Below are positions 15,448 through 23,926 of a stretch of 64,000 nucleotides of DNA, one piece after another (position 1 is the first letter of the stretch; each line of letters opens with the position of its first letter). A program made the position numbers and the translations under genes. The notes under the pieces are model-generated. The model had not been told where the DNA came from. It did no database searches and worked only from the letters and a program-made list of their open reading frames with translations. Origin of the DNA: Streptomyces sp. SID13726 (GTDB lineage Bacteria > Actinomycetota > Actinomycetes > Streptomycetales > Streptomycetaceae); the NCBI RefSeq assembly GCF_010548375.1, contig NZ_JAAGLY010000009.1, positions 248,001-312,000 on the forward strand. Direction: 5' to 3'.

Positions 15448-16293
15448 CTAAGCGGCCGGTGCCGCCCCTTCCTGCTCCGTCTCGATCCGCGCGTTCCAGT
15501 CCCGCTTGGAGGCCTGCCAGCCGTCCTCGTTGTGGCCGAGGCGCCAGTAGCCGGAGATCGACAGGTCCTCGCGCGGGACGCCGTGCTCGATCCGCAGCAG
15601 ATGGCGCAGCTGCTTCACGAAGTGCGCCTCGCCGTGCACGAAGGCGTGCAGGCGGCCTTCCGGGAAGGACAGCGCGCGCACGGCCTCGACCAGCGGCTCC
15701 CCGACCGGCCGGGAGCCGCGGTGCAGCCAGACGACCTCCACGTCGGAGTCGATCTTCTGCTCCTCCTCGGGTCCTGAGACCTCGATGAAGGCGTGCGCCT
15801 TGGCGCCGTCGGGCAGCGACTCCAGGGAGCGGGCGATCGCGGGCAGCGCGCTCTCGTCGCCCACGAGGAGATGCCAGTCGGCCGTCAGGTCGGGGGCGTA
15901 GGCCCCGCCGGGACCCATGAAGCGCACCGTCTCACCGGGCTGCACCCGCACCGCCCAGGGGCCAGCGAGGCCCTCGTCGCCGTGGATCACGAAGTCCAGG
16001 GAGAGTTCGCGGTGTTCGGGGTCCCAGTGGCGCACGGTGTAGGTGCGGGTCACCGGCCACTGCTCGCGCGGGAACTCCTCGCGGATGCGCTGCATGTCGA
16101 AGGGCTCGGGGTAGGTGACACCCTCGGCCGGGAACAGGATCTTGACGTAATGGTCGGTGCAGGTGTCCGCCGTGAAGTCGGCGAGTCCGTCGCCGCCGAG
16201 CACCACGCGCTGCATGTGCGGGGTGAGGCGTTCGGTGCGGACGACCTGCGCGGAGTGGGGTTTCCGCGGCTTACGTCCCGGTCCTTCTGCCAT
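15448..16293 (-). CDS. Siderophore-interacting protein (NADPH/FAD ferric-siderophore reductase)
   Basis: A 281-residue flavoprotein from ATG 16293 with GGGAGG upstream. The FAD-binding part has the PRTYTVR-like motif (here P-V-T-R-T-Y-T-V-R) and the following W-D-P-E-H-R-E-L-S-L-D-F-V-I-H-G segment. The C-terminal half carries LLVGDESALPAIARSLESLP, the NAD(P)H-side domain of the SIP/ViuB family. It releases iron from imported ferric siderophores in the cytoplasm by reduction. An iron-box palindrome lies directly upstream, so iron repression by a DtxR/DmdR protein is expected. No siderophore biosynthesis or uptake gene is adjacent. Confidence 0.93.
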   Translation of the reverse strand: MAEGPGRKPRKPHSAQVVRTERLTPHMQRVVLGGDGLADFTADTCTDHYVKILFPAEGVTYPEPFDMQRIREEFPREQWPVTRTYTVRHWDPEHRELSLDFVIHGDEGLAGPWAVRVQPGETVRFMGPGGAYAPDLTADWHLLVGDESALPAIARSLESLPDGAKAHAFIEVSGPEEEQKIDSDVEVVWLHRGSRPVGEPLVEAVRALSFPEGRLHAFVHGEAHFVKQLRHLLRIEHGVPREDLSISGYWRLGHNEDGWQASKRDWNARIETEQEGAAPAA

Positions 16294-16313
16294 GGCGGCC
16301 TCCCAGTTCCCTA

Positions 16314-16337
16314 TGCTTAGGCTTACCTAAGTTAGCA
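16314..16337 (-). promoter_or_regulatory. Iron box (DtxR/DmdR1-type operator)
   Basis: Around 16317-16330 the sequence TTAGGCTTACCTAA is an interrupted palindrome. It is extended by TGC and GTTAGCA and resembles the DtxR/DmdR1 consensus TTAGGTTAGGCTAACCTAA. It is 21 bases upstream of the siderophore-interacting protein start, a repressing position. The match and the function of the gene support each other. Confidence 0.8.
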
Positions 16338-16443
16338 TCAACCCCCCGGTGATGACCCCCCTCACAAGTGGCCTGTCGACCCCTTGTGAAGAATTTTGCT
16401 TTCCGCTGGCGAGAATGCCGCTGGCTGAAAGAGAGAACAACGC

Positions 16444-17376
16444 TTACGGCGCGAGCGTGGTCAGCAGTCGCTGCAATGATCCGCCCAACCCCCACCGGGC
16501 TGCCAGCTTCTCCAGCTCGGCCGGGTCGCGCGGCGCCTTCGGAAGGGCCGTCCCGACCGGCGGCAGCGGGACGTCGTCGGCGACCTTGACCACCTTCGGC
16601 GCGACCGCGACGTACGGCCGCGACTCGTCCAGCCGCTTGCGCTGCGAGGGCGTCAGCTTCGCCTTCGGGTCGTCCACGGCGGCCATGATCCCGGCCAGGT
16701 CCCCGAACTCGGCCAGCAGCTTGGCCGCCGTCTTCTCGCCGATCCCGGGCACCCCCGGCAGGCCGTCGCTCGGGTCGCCGCGCAGCAGCGCCAGATCCGC
16801 GTACCCAGGGCCGTCGACGCCATACTTCTCGCGCAGCCACGCCTCGTCGGTCAGCTGGAGGGTGCCGACGCCCTTGAGGGGGTACAGCACCCGCACCCCA
16901 CGCCCGTCGTCCACCAGCTGGTAGAGGTCGCGGTCGCCGGTGACGATGTCGACCGGGCCCGTCGCCCGCGCGGTGAACGTGCCGATCACGTCGTCCGCCT
17001 CGTACCCCGCCACGCCCACGCGCGCGATGCCGAGCGCGTCCAGGACGTCCTCGATGACCGGCACCTGCGGCGACAGCGTGTCCGGCACCTCCTCCTCGTC
17101 CGGGCCCGTCGCGCGCTCCTCGGCCACGCGGTGCGCCTTGTAGGAGGGGATGAGATCGACCCGCCACTGCGGCCGCCAGTCGGCGTCCATGCACGCCACG
17201 AGCAGGTCGGGTCGGTGGTCCTTGACCAGGCGGTCGATGAATTCGAGGAGGCCGCGCACGGCGTTCACCGGCGTGCCGTCGGGCGCCTTCACCGACTCCG
17301 GCACACCGAAGTAGGCACGGAAGTAGAGCGAGGCGGTGTCGAGGAGCATCAGTCGTCCGGTCACGCCTCGCATCAT
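16444..17376 (-). CDS. 5'-3' exonuclease (FEN1/DNA polymerase I N-domain type)
   Basis: A stand-alone exonuclease of 310 residues if read from ATG 17376; ATG 17373 and GTG 17364 are close alternatives. Metal-site acidic residues appear in MLLDTASLYFRAYFG, in LVACMDADWRPQWR, and in the AGYEADDVIGTF and VTGDRDLYQLV segments. The helix-hairpin-helix is GLPGVPGIGEKTAAKLLAEFG. Arg/Lys-rich IPSYKAHR matches the flap-binding arch. Length and motifs fit the free-standing Exo family rather than a fragment of polA. It would remove 5' flaps or RNA primers in DNA repair and replication. It is divergent to the betaine transporter gene. Confidence 0.92.
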   Translation of the reverse strand: MMRGVTGRLMLLDTASLYFRAYFGVPESVKAPDGTPVNAVRGLLEFIDRLVKDHRPDLLVACMDADWRPQWRVDLIPSYKAHRVAEERATGPDEEEVPDTLSPQVPVIEDVLDALGIARVGVAGYEADDVIGTFTARATGPVDIVTGDRDLYQLVDDGRGVRVLYPLKGVGTLQLTDEAWLREKYGVDGPGYADLALLRGDPSDGLPGVPGIGEKTAAKLLAEFGDLAGIMAAVDDPKAKLTPSQRKRLDESRPYVAVAPKVVKVADDVPLPPVGTALPKAPRDPAELEKLAARWGLGGSLQRLLTTLAP

Positions 17377-17567
17377 GCCGTACGACACCGACACCGGCCG
17401 TCCCCGCTTAACTCGTCCGGCGGGTGTGTGCGTCCTGTGAACTGGACCACCAGGGCGTTTGGCCGAAAGACATCGGGGCAGGCGCGGCCTCGGAGCGAGG
17501 CAGGTTGCATCTTCAACTGTTCGCGGCCCTTCGTCTCCCCCAGTGGTCGAAGAGACGAGAGGCACGC

Positions 17568-18629
17568 GTGTCATCAAGGCTTGAGGCAGAGCAGCTGTAC
17601 AAGGTGTTCGGAAGACGCCCCCACCAGGCGGTCGAGCGGCTCCGCGAGGGCGCCGACCGGGAGGGACTGCGCGCCGACGGCACCACCGCCGCCGTGATCG
17701 ACGCGTCCTTCACCGTGGACCCGGGCGAGATCTTCGTCGTCATGGGCCTGTCCGGCTCCGGCAAGTCCACGCTGCTGCGCATGCTCAACGGCCTCCTGGA
17801 GCCGACCGCGGGCCATGTCCGCTTCGACGGCCAGGACCTCACCGCGCTGACCGACCGCGAACTGCGCGCCGTACGCGCCGAGAAGATCAGCATGGTCTTC
17901 CAGCACTTCGCGCTCTTCCCGCACCGCAGCGTCCTGGAGAACGCCGCCTACGGCCTCGCCGTCCAGGGCGTCGGCAAGGCCGAGCGCACCGAACGGGCCA
18001 CCGAGGCACTGGAGTTGTGCGGCCTCAAGGGCTGGGAGAAGTCCTGGCCCGACGAGCTGTCCGGCGGCATGCAGCAGCGCGTGGGCCTGGCCCGCGCCCT
18101 CGCCACCGACGCCGACCTGCTCCTCATGGACGAGTCCTTCAGCGCGCTCGACCCGCTGATCCGCCGGGACATGCAGGACCAGCTCCTCCAGCTCCAGAAG
18201 ACCCTGAAGAAGACCATCGTCTTCATCACCCACGACCTCAACGAGGCCATGCGGCTCGGCGACCGCATCGCCGTCATGCGCGACGGCCGGATCGTCCAGA
18301 TCGGCAGCGCCGAGGACATCCTGGTGCGGCCCGCCGACGACTACGTGGCCTCCTTCACCAAGGACGTCGACCGCTCCCGGGTGCTCACCGCGTCCGCCGT
18401 CATGGACACGGACGTCAGCGGTGCCGAGGCCGACTGCGGTTGCGCGGACGGCTGCGAGACCGCGACGCCCGACACGCCGTTCACCGAACTCTGCGCGATG
18501 AGCGCCCGTTCCAGCCACCCGGTGATCGTGCTCGACGGGAAGCGCAAGCTCGTCGGCGTGGTCCCGCAGGAGCGCCTGATCGGCTTCCTCGGCGACACGG
18601 AGTCCCCCCAGGAGGCCGCCCATGCCTAG
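17568..18629 (+). CDS. proV: Glycine betaine/proline-type ABC importer ATP-binding protein
   Basis: 353 residues from GTG 17568, chosen because AGAGG lies just before it and because the open frame upstream is unrelated to the family. The N-terminus EAEQLYKVFG and the spaced LREG insertion are typical of ProV/OpuA proteins. Walker A is GLSGSGKST, Q-loop MVFQHFALFPH, signature ELSGGMQQRVGLARAL, Walker B LLLMDESFSALDP. After residue 280 there is a short cysteine-containing insert and one CBS-like half (HPVIVLDGKRKLVGVVPQERLIGFL); CBS modules sense ionic strength in OpuA. It overlaps the permease gene by 8 bases. Confidence 0.93.
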   Translation: MSSRLEAEQLYKVFGRRPHQAVERLREGADREGLRADGTTAAVIDASFTVDPGEIFVVMGLSGSGKSTLLRMLNGLLEPTAGHVRFDGQDLTALTDRELRAVRAEKISMVFQHFALFPHRSVLENAAYGLAVQGVGKAERTERATEALELCGLKGWEKSWPDELSGGMQQRVGLARALATDADLLLMDESFSALDPLIRRDMQDQLLQLQKTLKKTIVFITHDLNEAMRLGDRIAVMRDGRIVQIGSAEDILVRPADDYVASFTKDVDRSRVLTASAVMDTDVSGAEADCGCADGCETATPDTPFTELCAMSARSSHPVIVLDGKRKLVGVVPQERLIGFLGDTESPQEAAHA

Positions 18630-21237
18630 GATCCCGCTCGGCGACTGGGTCAACGACACCGTCGACTGGCTGCTCGACCACGTGGCCTGGCTGTTCGACT
18701 TCTTCAAGACCGTCTTCACCGGCACCTACGACGGTATCGACGCCGTCCTCCAGGCGCCCCAACCCCTGCTCCTGGCAGGCATCTTCGCCGTCATCGCGTT
18801 CTGGCTGCGCGGCACCCTCGCCGGCCTGCTCACCTTCGCGGGATTCGCCTTCATCGACTCCCTCGAACTGTGGGAGAACGCGATGATCACCCTCTCGCTG
18901 GTCCTCGTGGCCACGATCATCGCGCTGGTGGTGGCCGTCCCGGTGGGCATCTGGGCGGCCCGCTCCGACCGCGTCAGCGGGATCGTGCGCCCCGTCCTGG
19001 ACTTCATGCAGACGCTGCCCGCGATGATCTACCTCATCCCGGCGATCCTGTTCTTCGGCACCGGAGCCTCCGCCGGCATCGTCGCGACCCTGATCTTCGC
19101 GCTGGCCCCCGGCGTCCGCATGACCGAACTCGGCATCCGCCAGGTCGACAAGGAACTCGTCGAGGCGGCCGAGGCGTTCGGCACCACCCCGCGCGACACC
19201 CTTCTGCGCGTCCAGCTGCCCCTGGCCCTGCCCACCGTGATGGCCGGTGTCAACCAGGTCATCATGCTCGGCCTGTCCATGGCCGCGATCGCCGGCATGG
19301 TCGGCACCGGCGGCCTCGGCGGCGACGTCAACGAGGCCATCGGCCAGCTCAACGTGGGCCTCGGCTCCGAGGCCGGTGTCGCCATCGTGATCCTCGCGAT
19401 CTACCTCGACCGCATGACCAGCGCGCTCGGCACCCAGGTCTCCCCGCTGGGCCGCCGCGCCGCCGCCAAGGCCCGTGCCGCACAGGGCGGTTCGAAGATC
19501 TGGTCGTACCGTCCGCGCCCCCAGTTCGCCGTGATCGGCGTCGTCGTGCTCGCTCTCGTCGCGGGCGGCGTGGGGGTCTTCGGCGGCAACTCCGGCGGGA
19601 CCACGGCCGTCGCCGACAGCGAGAACGTCGGCCAGGGCAAGAAGATCAGCATCGGCTACATCCCCTGGGACGAGGGCGTCGCCTCCACCTTCCTGTGGAA
19701 GGAGGTCCTGGAGCAGCGCGGCTACCAGGTGGACGCCAAGCAGTTCGACGCCGGACCGCTGTACACCTCGCTCGCCCAGGGCACCGTCGACTTCCAGACC
19801 GACTCCTGGCTGCCGACCACCCACGCCCAGTACTGGAAGGAGTACGGCAGCAAGCTCGACGACCTCGGCGCCTGGTACGACAAGACGTCTCTCGAGCTGA
19901 GCGTCCCGTCGTACATGAAGGGCATCGACTCGCTGGCCGATCTCAAGGGCAGGGCCTCGGAGTTCGGCGGGAAGATCACCGGGATCGAGTCCAGCGCCGG
20001 TGAGATGGCACTGCTCAAGAGCAAGGTGCTCAAGGAGTACGGCCTCGACAAGGAGTACGAGGTCGTCGACAGCTCCACGCCCGCCATGCTGGCCGAGCTG
20101 AAGCGGGCGTACTCCCAGAAGGACCCGATCGTCGTGACGCTCTGGTCGCCGCACTGGGCGTACAACGACTACGACCTGAAGAAGCTCAAGGACCCCAAGG
20201 GGGCCTGGGGCGAGGGCGACGGGGTGCACACCCTGGCCCGCAAGGGGTTCGCGGACGACAACCCGGTCGTCGGGCGGTGGCTGAAGAACTTCGAGCTGGA
20301 CGAGAAGCAGCTCACCAGCCTGGAGGCCGAGATCAACAAGGCCGGCAAGGGCGAGCAGCAGGACGCCGTCCGCAGCTGGCTCAAGCAGCAGCCCGGCCTG
20401 GTCGACAAACTGGCCCCCGTCCAGAAGAGCCAGGCCGCCGCCGAGACCGAGCGTCCGGTGAACGTGGCCTGGTTCCCCTGGGACGAGGACATCGCCGTCA
20501 CGTATCTGTGGAAGAACGTCCTGGAGAAGCGCGGCTACCGGCTCAACCTCAAGCAGATGGACGTCGGCCCGGTCTACACCGGCCTCGCCTCCGGTGACCT
20601 GGACCTCAACTTCGACGCCTGGCTGCCGTACGCCCAGCAGAACTACTGGGACAAGAGCAAGGACAGACTCAAGGACCTCGGCACCTGGTACGAACCGACC
20701 TCGCTGGAGATCGCGGTGCCGTCGTACGTCAAGGGCGTCAGGACGTACGAGGACCTCAAGGGCAAGGCCGACCTCTTCGACGGGAAGATCATCGGCATCG
20801 AACCGGGCACCGGCGAGATGAACCTCCTCAAGAACAAGGTGCTGCCGGGCTACGGCCTCGACAAGGAGTACGAGGTCGTCGACGGCTCCACGCCCGCGAT
20901 GCTGGCCGAGCTCAAGCGGGCGTACGCCAAGAAGCAGCCGGTCGCGGTCGTGCTGTGGTCGCCGCACTGGGCCTACAGCCAGTACGACCTCACCAAGCTG
21001 AAGGACGACAAGAAGTTCTTCGGCGAGGGCAACACCATCCGGACCATCTCCAACGAGGACTTCCCCTCCCGCTACCCGCAGCTCACCCGGTGGATCAAGG
21101 GCTTCCACATGAGCGAGGACGAGCTGGGCACGCTGGAGGGCGAGATCAACAAGTACGGCCAGGGGCACGAGGAGAAGGCGGTCGCCGCCTGGCTCGGGGA
21201 GCACCCGGAGATGGTGGGGCGGATGACAGGGTCATAA
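18622..21237 (+). CDS. Betaine-type ABC importer: permease fused to two tandem substrate-binding domains
   Basis: 871 residues from ATG 18622. Residues 1-300 are a ProW-type permease (VRPVLDFMQTLPAMIYLIP and the EAAEAFGTTPRDTLLRVQLPLALPTVMAGVNQ coupling loop). A further membrane span lies near 305-325. Then come two OpuAC-like solute-binding domains, about 345-610 and 615-871, each starting with I/V-x-x-P-W-D-E and sharing GLDKEYEVVDxSTPAMLAELKRAY and LWSPHWAY. Aromatic residues W and Y in these blocks fit a cation-pi betaine cage. The tandem receptors face outside on the same chain as the translocation domain. A role in osmoprotectant or quaternary-amine uptake is inferred from family and partner. 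Confidence 0.94.
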   Translation: MPRIPLGDWVNDTVDWLLDHVAWLFDFFKTVFTGTYDGIDAVLQAPQPLLLAGIFAVIAFWLRGTLAGLLTFAGFAFIDSLELWENAMITLSLVLVATIIALVVAVPVGIWAARSDRVSGIVRPVLDFMQTLPAMIYLIPAILFFGTGASAGIVATLIFALAPGVRMTELGIRQVDKELVEAAEAFGTTPRDTLLRVQLPLALPTVMAGVNQVIMLGLSMAAIAGMVGTGGLGGDVNEAIGQLNVGLGSEAGVAIVILAIYLDRMTSALGTQVSPLGRRAAAKARAAQGGSKIWSYRPRPQFAVIGVVVLALVAGGVGVFGGNSGGTTAVADSENVGQGKKISIGYIPWDEGVASTFLWKEVLEQRGYQVDAKQFDAGPLYTSLAQGTVDFQTDSWLPTTHAQYWKEYGSKLDDLGAWYDKTSLELSVPSYMKGIDSLADLKGRASEFGGKITGIESSAGEMALLKSKVLKEYGLDKEYEVVDSSTPAMLAELKRAYSQKDPIVVTLWSPHWAYNDYDLKKLKDPKGAWGEGDGVHTLARKGFADDNPVVGRWLKNFELDEKQLTSLEAEINKAGKGEQQDAVRSWLKQQPGLVDKLAPVQKSQAAAETERPVNVAWFPWDEDIAVTYLWKNVLEKRGYRLNLKQMDVGPVYTGLASGDLDLNFDAWLPYAQQNYWDKSKDRLKDLGTWYEPTSLEIAVPSYVKGVRTYEDLKGKADLFDGKIIGIEPGTGEMNLLKNKVLPGYGLDKEYEVVDGSTPAMLAELKRAYAKKQPVAVVLWSPHWAYSQYDLTKLKDDKKFFGEGNTIRTISNEDFPSRYPQLTRWIKGFHMSEDELGTLEGEINKYGQGHEEKAVAAWLGEHPEMVGRMTGS

Positions 21238-21531
21238 CCGCTTCCGGACCACGGTAAGGATCCGGCCAACCACATAGAGCGACGTCATCACCCGAACTTC
21301 CGTGCCGACTAGGCCACTTGAGGAGTTCTCGGCGGCCGGCGGCGCATATTCCGGCCCCCCGGCGCTCCGCCGGGGGGCCGTCGCGCTGGCGCGAAGTGTG
21401 AGGTCCGGCAGCACGCTGTGTGACATCGATGTGACGGCCGCATGAAACGGTTTGCCGAACATGCGTAGGGTGCAGACAACTCATCAGGAGACCCGTCACA
21501 GGACCGACGAGCGTAGGAGGGAGCCGGAGCC
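21238..21531. other. Intergenic region with terminator and XRE-gene promoter
   Basis: The 294 bases contain a strong hairpin at 21353-21379, described separately, then AT-richer sequence. TAGGGT at 21466-21471 resembles a Streptomyces -10 element and lies 61 bases before the XRE-cupin start. No gene is seen. Confidence 0.5.
21353..21379 (+). terminator. Strong hairpin downstream of the betaine importer
   Basis: A perfect 12-bp GC stem, GGCCCCCCGGCG (21353-21364) with CGCCGGGGGGCC (21368-21379), and a 3-base loop. It lies about 115 bases after the importer stop and should end that transcript. No long T-run follows. Confidence 0.75.
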
Positions 21532-22104
21532 ATGGGTGACCACAAAGAACAGCCCCTTCGGGTCGGCGCGGCCGTGCGCCGCAGGCGCCGCGCGCTGGAA
21601 CTCACCCTCGCCGTCGTGGCCGAGCGCAGCGGCCTCTCGGTCCCCTTCCTGAGCCAGATCGAGAACGAACGCGCCCGGCCCAGCCGCAGTTCCCTGGAGA
21701 AGGTCGCCGACGCCCTGCGCACCACGGCCGTCGAACTCCTCGCCGCCGCCGACCCGGCGTGCAGCGTGGACGTCGTGCACGCGGAGGCCGCGACCGAGCC
21801 CGGCTACGCACCCCGGGTGCGGTCCCTGGTGCGCGGTCACCACCAGATGCACGCCCAGGAGTTCACCGGCGACCATGACGCCGGGCGCGAATTCCAGTAC
21901 CGCAACGACCAGTTGATGTACGTCGCCGACGGCGCGGTGGACGTCGAGGCGGAGGGCCGCGCCTACCGCCTCGGCCGCGGTGACACCCTGTACCTCACCG
22001 GCGGGGTGCGGCACCGCTGGCGGGCGACGGTGGCCGACACGCGCGTGGTCGTCGTCGCCGTGGCGGAGCACATCGAGGCCGTCCAGGACCGGCCCCGGCA
22101 GTGA
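21532..22104 (+). CDS. XRE-family regulator with C-terminal cupin domain
   Basis: 190 residues from ATG 21532 (GGAGGGAGCC just upstream). The Cro/CI-type helix-turn-helix lies at residues 10-65 (VGAAVRRRRRALELTLAVVAERSGLSVPFLSQIENERARPSRSSLEKVADAL spans it). A single cupin_2 barrel follows at about 105-175, with YVADGAVDVEAEGRAYRLGRGDTLYLTGGVRHRW as its core. Such proteins bind a small metabolite in the cupin and regulate nearby catabolic or transport genes. The gene shares GTGA bases with the BtuF-like gene after it, so the two products are made together; the ligand is unknown. Confidence 0.92.
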   Translation: MGDHKEQPLRVGAAVRRRRRALELTLAVVAERSGLSVPFLSQIENERARPSRSSLEKVADALRTTAVELLAAADPACSVDVVHAEAATEPGYAPRVRSLVRGHHQMHAQEFTGDHDAGREFQYRNDQLMYVADGAVDVEAEGRAYRLGRGDTLYLTGGVRHRWRATVADTRVVVVAVAEHIEAVQDRPRQ

Positions 22105-22817
22105 GAGTCGTCTCCCTGGTCCCCTCGCTGACCGAGGCGATCGCCCGCTCGGCACCCGGCGCCCTGGTCGGCGCCACCGACTGGTGCACCCGTCCGGCCG
22201 ACCTCGACGTCACCCGGATCGGCGGCACCAAGAACCCGAAGCTGGACCGGATCGTCGCCCTCGCCCCCGACCTGGTGATCGCCAACGAGGAGGAGAACCG
22301 GGAACCCGACCTGGCCGCCCTGCGCGAGGCGGGCCTGGAGGTCCTGGTCACCGAGGTCCGGGACGTCCCGCAGGCCTTCCGGGAACTGGACCGGGTCGTC
22401 GGGGCCTGCGGTGTCGTACGACCGCGCTGGCTGGACGAGGCCGAGGAGGCCTGGTCGGCGCCGGCGCCCCTGAGCCCTCGCGTGACGGCGGTCGTACCGA
22501 TCTGGCGCCGGCCCTGGATGGTGCTGGGCCGGGACACCTTCGCGGGCGACGTGCTGTCCCGCCTCGGCGTGGACCACCTGTACACGGGCCACGAGGACCG
22601 CTACCCGCGCATCCCGCTCGACGAGCTGCGGGCGGTGGCCCCGGGTGTGGTCGTCCTGCCCGACGAGCCGTACCGCTTCACCCCGGACGACGGCCCGGAG
22701 GCCTTCCCGGGCCTGCCCTGCGCGCTCGTCAGCGGACGGCACCTGACGTGGTACGGGCCGTCGCTGGCCGAAGCACCACGGGCGCTGGGCGCGGCCCTGC
22801 GAGCAGCGCTCCGCTGA
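22101..22817 (+). CDS. BtuF/FhuD-like helical-backbone metal-receptor protein without signal peptide
   Basis: 238 residues from GTG 22101, overlapping the regulator stop. The fold signature is RVVSLVPSLTEAI at the start, then GATDWCTRP, a KNPKLDRIVALAPDLVIANEEEN segment and the long helix following it, as in vitamin B12-binding BtuF. There is no signal peptide, lipobox or membrane anchor, so the protein should stay in the cytoplasm. No ABC permease or ATPase is nearby. Cytoplasmic members of this family are usually called cobalamin-binding proteins, but their role is unclear. The last 89 bases are shared, on the opposite strand, with the end of the TDT transporter gene. Confidence 0.88.
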   Translation: MRVVSLVPSLTEAIARSAPGALVGATDWCTRPADLDVTRIGGTKNPKLDRIVALAPDLVIANEEENREPDLAALREAGLEVLVTEVRDVPQAFRELDRVVGACGVVRPRWLDEAEEAWSAPAPLSPRVTAVVPIWRRPWMVLGRDTFAGDVLSRLGVDHLYTGHEDRYPRIPLDELRAVAPGVVVLPDEPYRFTPDDGPEAFPGLPCALVSGRHLTWYGPSLAEAPRALGAALRAALR

Positions 22818-23853
22818 CGAGGCCGCGCGCTGTGTGCAGGGCGGCCGTGAGCCAGGCGGCCACCAGGACGGCGTACAGCCCGACGGCGAGCCAGTCGTAG
22901 ACCGCGAGCCCGGTGTGCCGGGCCAGCGCCTCCGAGCCGGTGACACAGGTGCCGACCGGGAAGGTGAACGCCCACCAGGTCATCGAGAACCCCATCCCGA
23001 GCCGCCTGGCCCGTACGACATGGGCGGTGGCGAGCCCGAGCCACAGCAGCGCGAACCCCATGACGGGGACGCCGTAGAGCACCGCGAGGACGCCGAAGCC
23101 CTGGCTGTAGGGGGCCGGTACGACCCCCGGGGCCACGTCCGCGAACTTGCCGACGGCGGTGGTGGACTGGCCCAGCGGACCGAGGACCAGGAACAGGGCC
23201 GGGGTGAGGGTAAGCGGCAGCGGGCCGCCGGTGACGAGCCGGGCGAAGACGAGCGGCAGCATCACCAGGGTCGCGAGCAGGCTGAGCCCGAACATCGCGA
23301 AGCACGCGAACAGCAGCGTCTCCCGGGCCTGCCCGGCCGGCAGATGCGGCACGAGCAGCGGGCCGAGCGCGGCGGACACCATGGGCGCGACGAGCGGCAG
23401 CAGCCACACGGGCGTGGCCTGCTGCGGCTCCGCCCTGTCTCCTACGGCCATGAGGTACGGGACGACCACGGCGGCCGCGAGCCCCACGACCGTACCGGCG
23501 CTGAACAGCACGGCGTCGAGGGCGACCGCGGCCGTCGTGCCGATCCAGTACCGGCCGACGGTGAGCGCGCCGCCGCCGACGGCCAGGAGCGCCATGGCGA
23601 GGCAGCCGTAGAAAGGCGCTGTGGCGGGGTCGCGGAGGTCGCCGCGGCCCTGGTCGGCGTGGTGGCGCCAGTGCAGGGCGCGGGCGCAGAGGAGGACGAG
23701 GAGCAGGGCGAGGGACAGCAGCCAGACGGCGGCGCAGATCGTGCGCAGGCCGGGGAGGTGCACGGGGAGCGCGACGCCGGCGGTGGCGACGATCGCGGTG
23801 CCCATGACGGCGGCGTACCAGTTCGGCCCGAGATGACGGACGGCGGTGACCAT
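22729..23853 (-). CDS. TDT-family transporter (TehA/SSU1-like)
   Basis: A 374-residue membrane protein from ATG 23853. It has about ten hydrophobic segments in the order expected for the tellurite-resistance/dicarboxylate transporter (TDT) family. Family motifs are LGPNWYAAVMGTAIVATAG at the start and the GMGFSMTWWAFTFPVGTCVTGSEAL segment in helix 9. TDT proteins export sulfite, dicarboxylates or nitrate-type anions; the SSU1-like branch is a sulfite exporter. It is divergent from a LysR-type regulator, the usual arrangement, which probably activates it. The 3' end overlaps the BtuF-like gene antisense. Confidence 0.9.
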   Translation of the reverse strand: MVTAVRHLGPNWYAAVMGTAIVATAGVALPVHLPGLRTICAAVWLLSLALLLVLLCARALHWRHHADQGRGDLRDPATAPFYGCLAMALLAVGGGALTVGRYWIGTTAAVALDAVLFSAGTVVGLAAAVVVPYLMAVGDRAEPQQATPVWLLPLVAPMVSAALGPLLVPHLPAGQARETLLFACFAMFGLSLLATLVMLPLVFARLVTGGPLPLTLTPALFLVLGPLGQSTTAVGKFADVAPGVVPAPYSQGFGVLAVLYGVPVMGFALLWLGLATAHVVRARRLGMGFSMTWWAFTFPVGTCVTGSEALARHTGLAVYDWLAVGLYAVLVAAWLTAALHTARGLVSGALLAGPRPAPVVLRPATARTTSGAVR

Positions 23854-23909
23854 GTCTCCACGGTGTCGTGGCGGGAGGGCCGCGACCAGGGAGTATGACT
23901 CTATGAGGG

Positions 23910-23926
23910 CATAAGCTGGTCTTATG
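23910..23926. promoter_or_regulatory. Palindrome covering the LysR start codon
   Basis: CATAAG (23910-23915), CTGGT and CTTATG (23921-23926) form a 6-bp inverted repeat with a 5-base centre. Its right arm contains the ATG start of the LysR gene. The ATAAG-N5-CTTAT core fits the T-N11-A pattern of LysR operators, so it is a good candidate for an autoregulatory site in the 70-base divergent promoter region. Confidence 0.6.

Noticed and set aside
18481..21204. Long minus-strand open frame of about 900 codons opposite the betaine importer
   Set aside because: It mirrors the coding strand of a clearly recognised importer; the sequence is Leu/Val/Asp-rich without domains, typical of antisense frames in GC-rich DNA.
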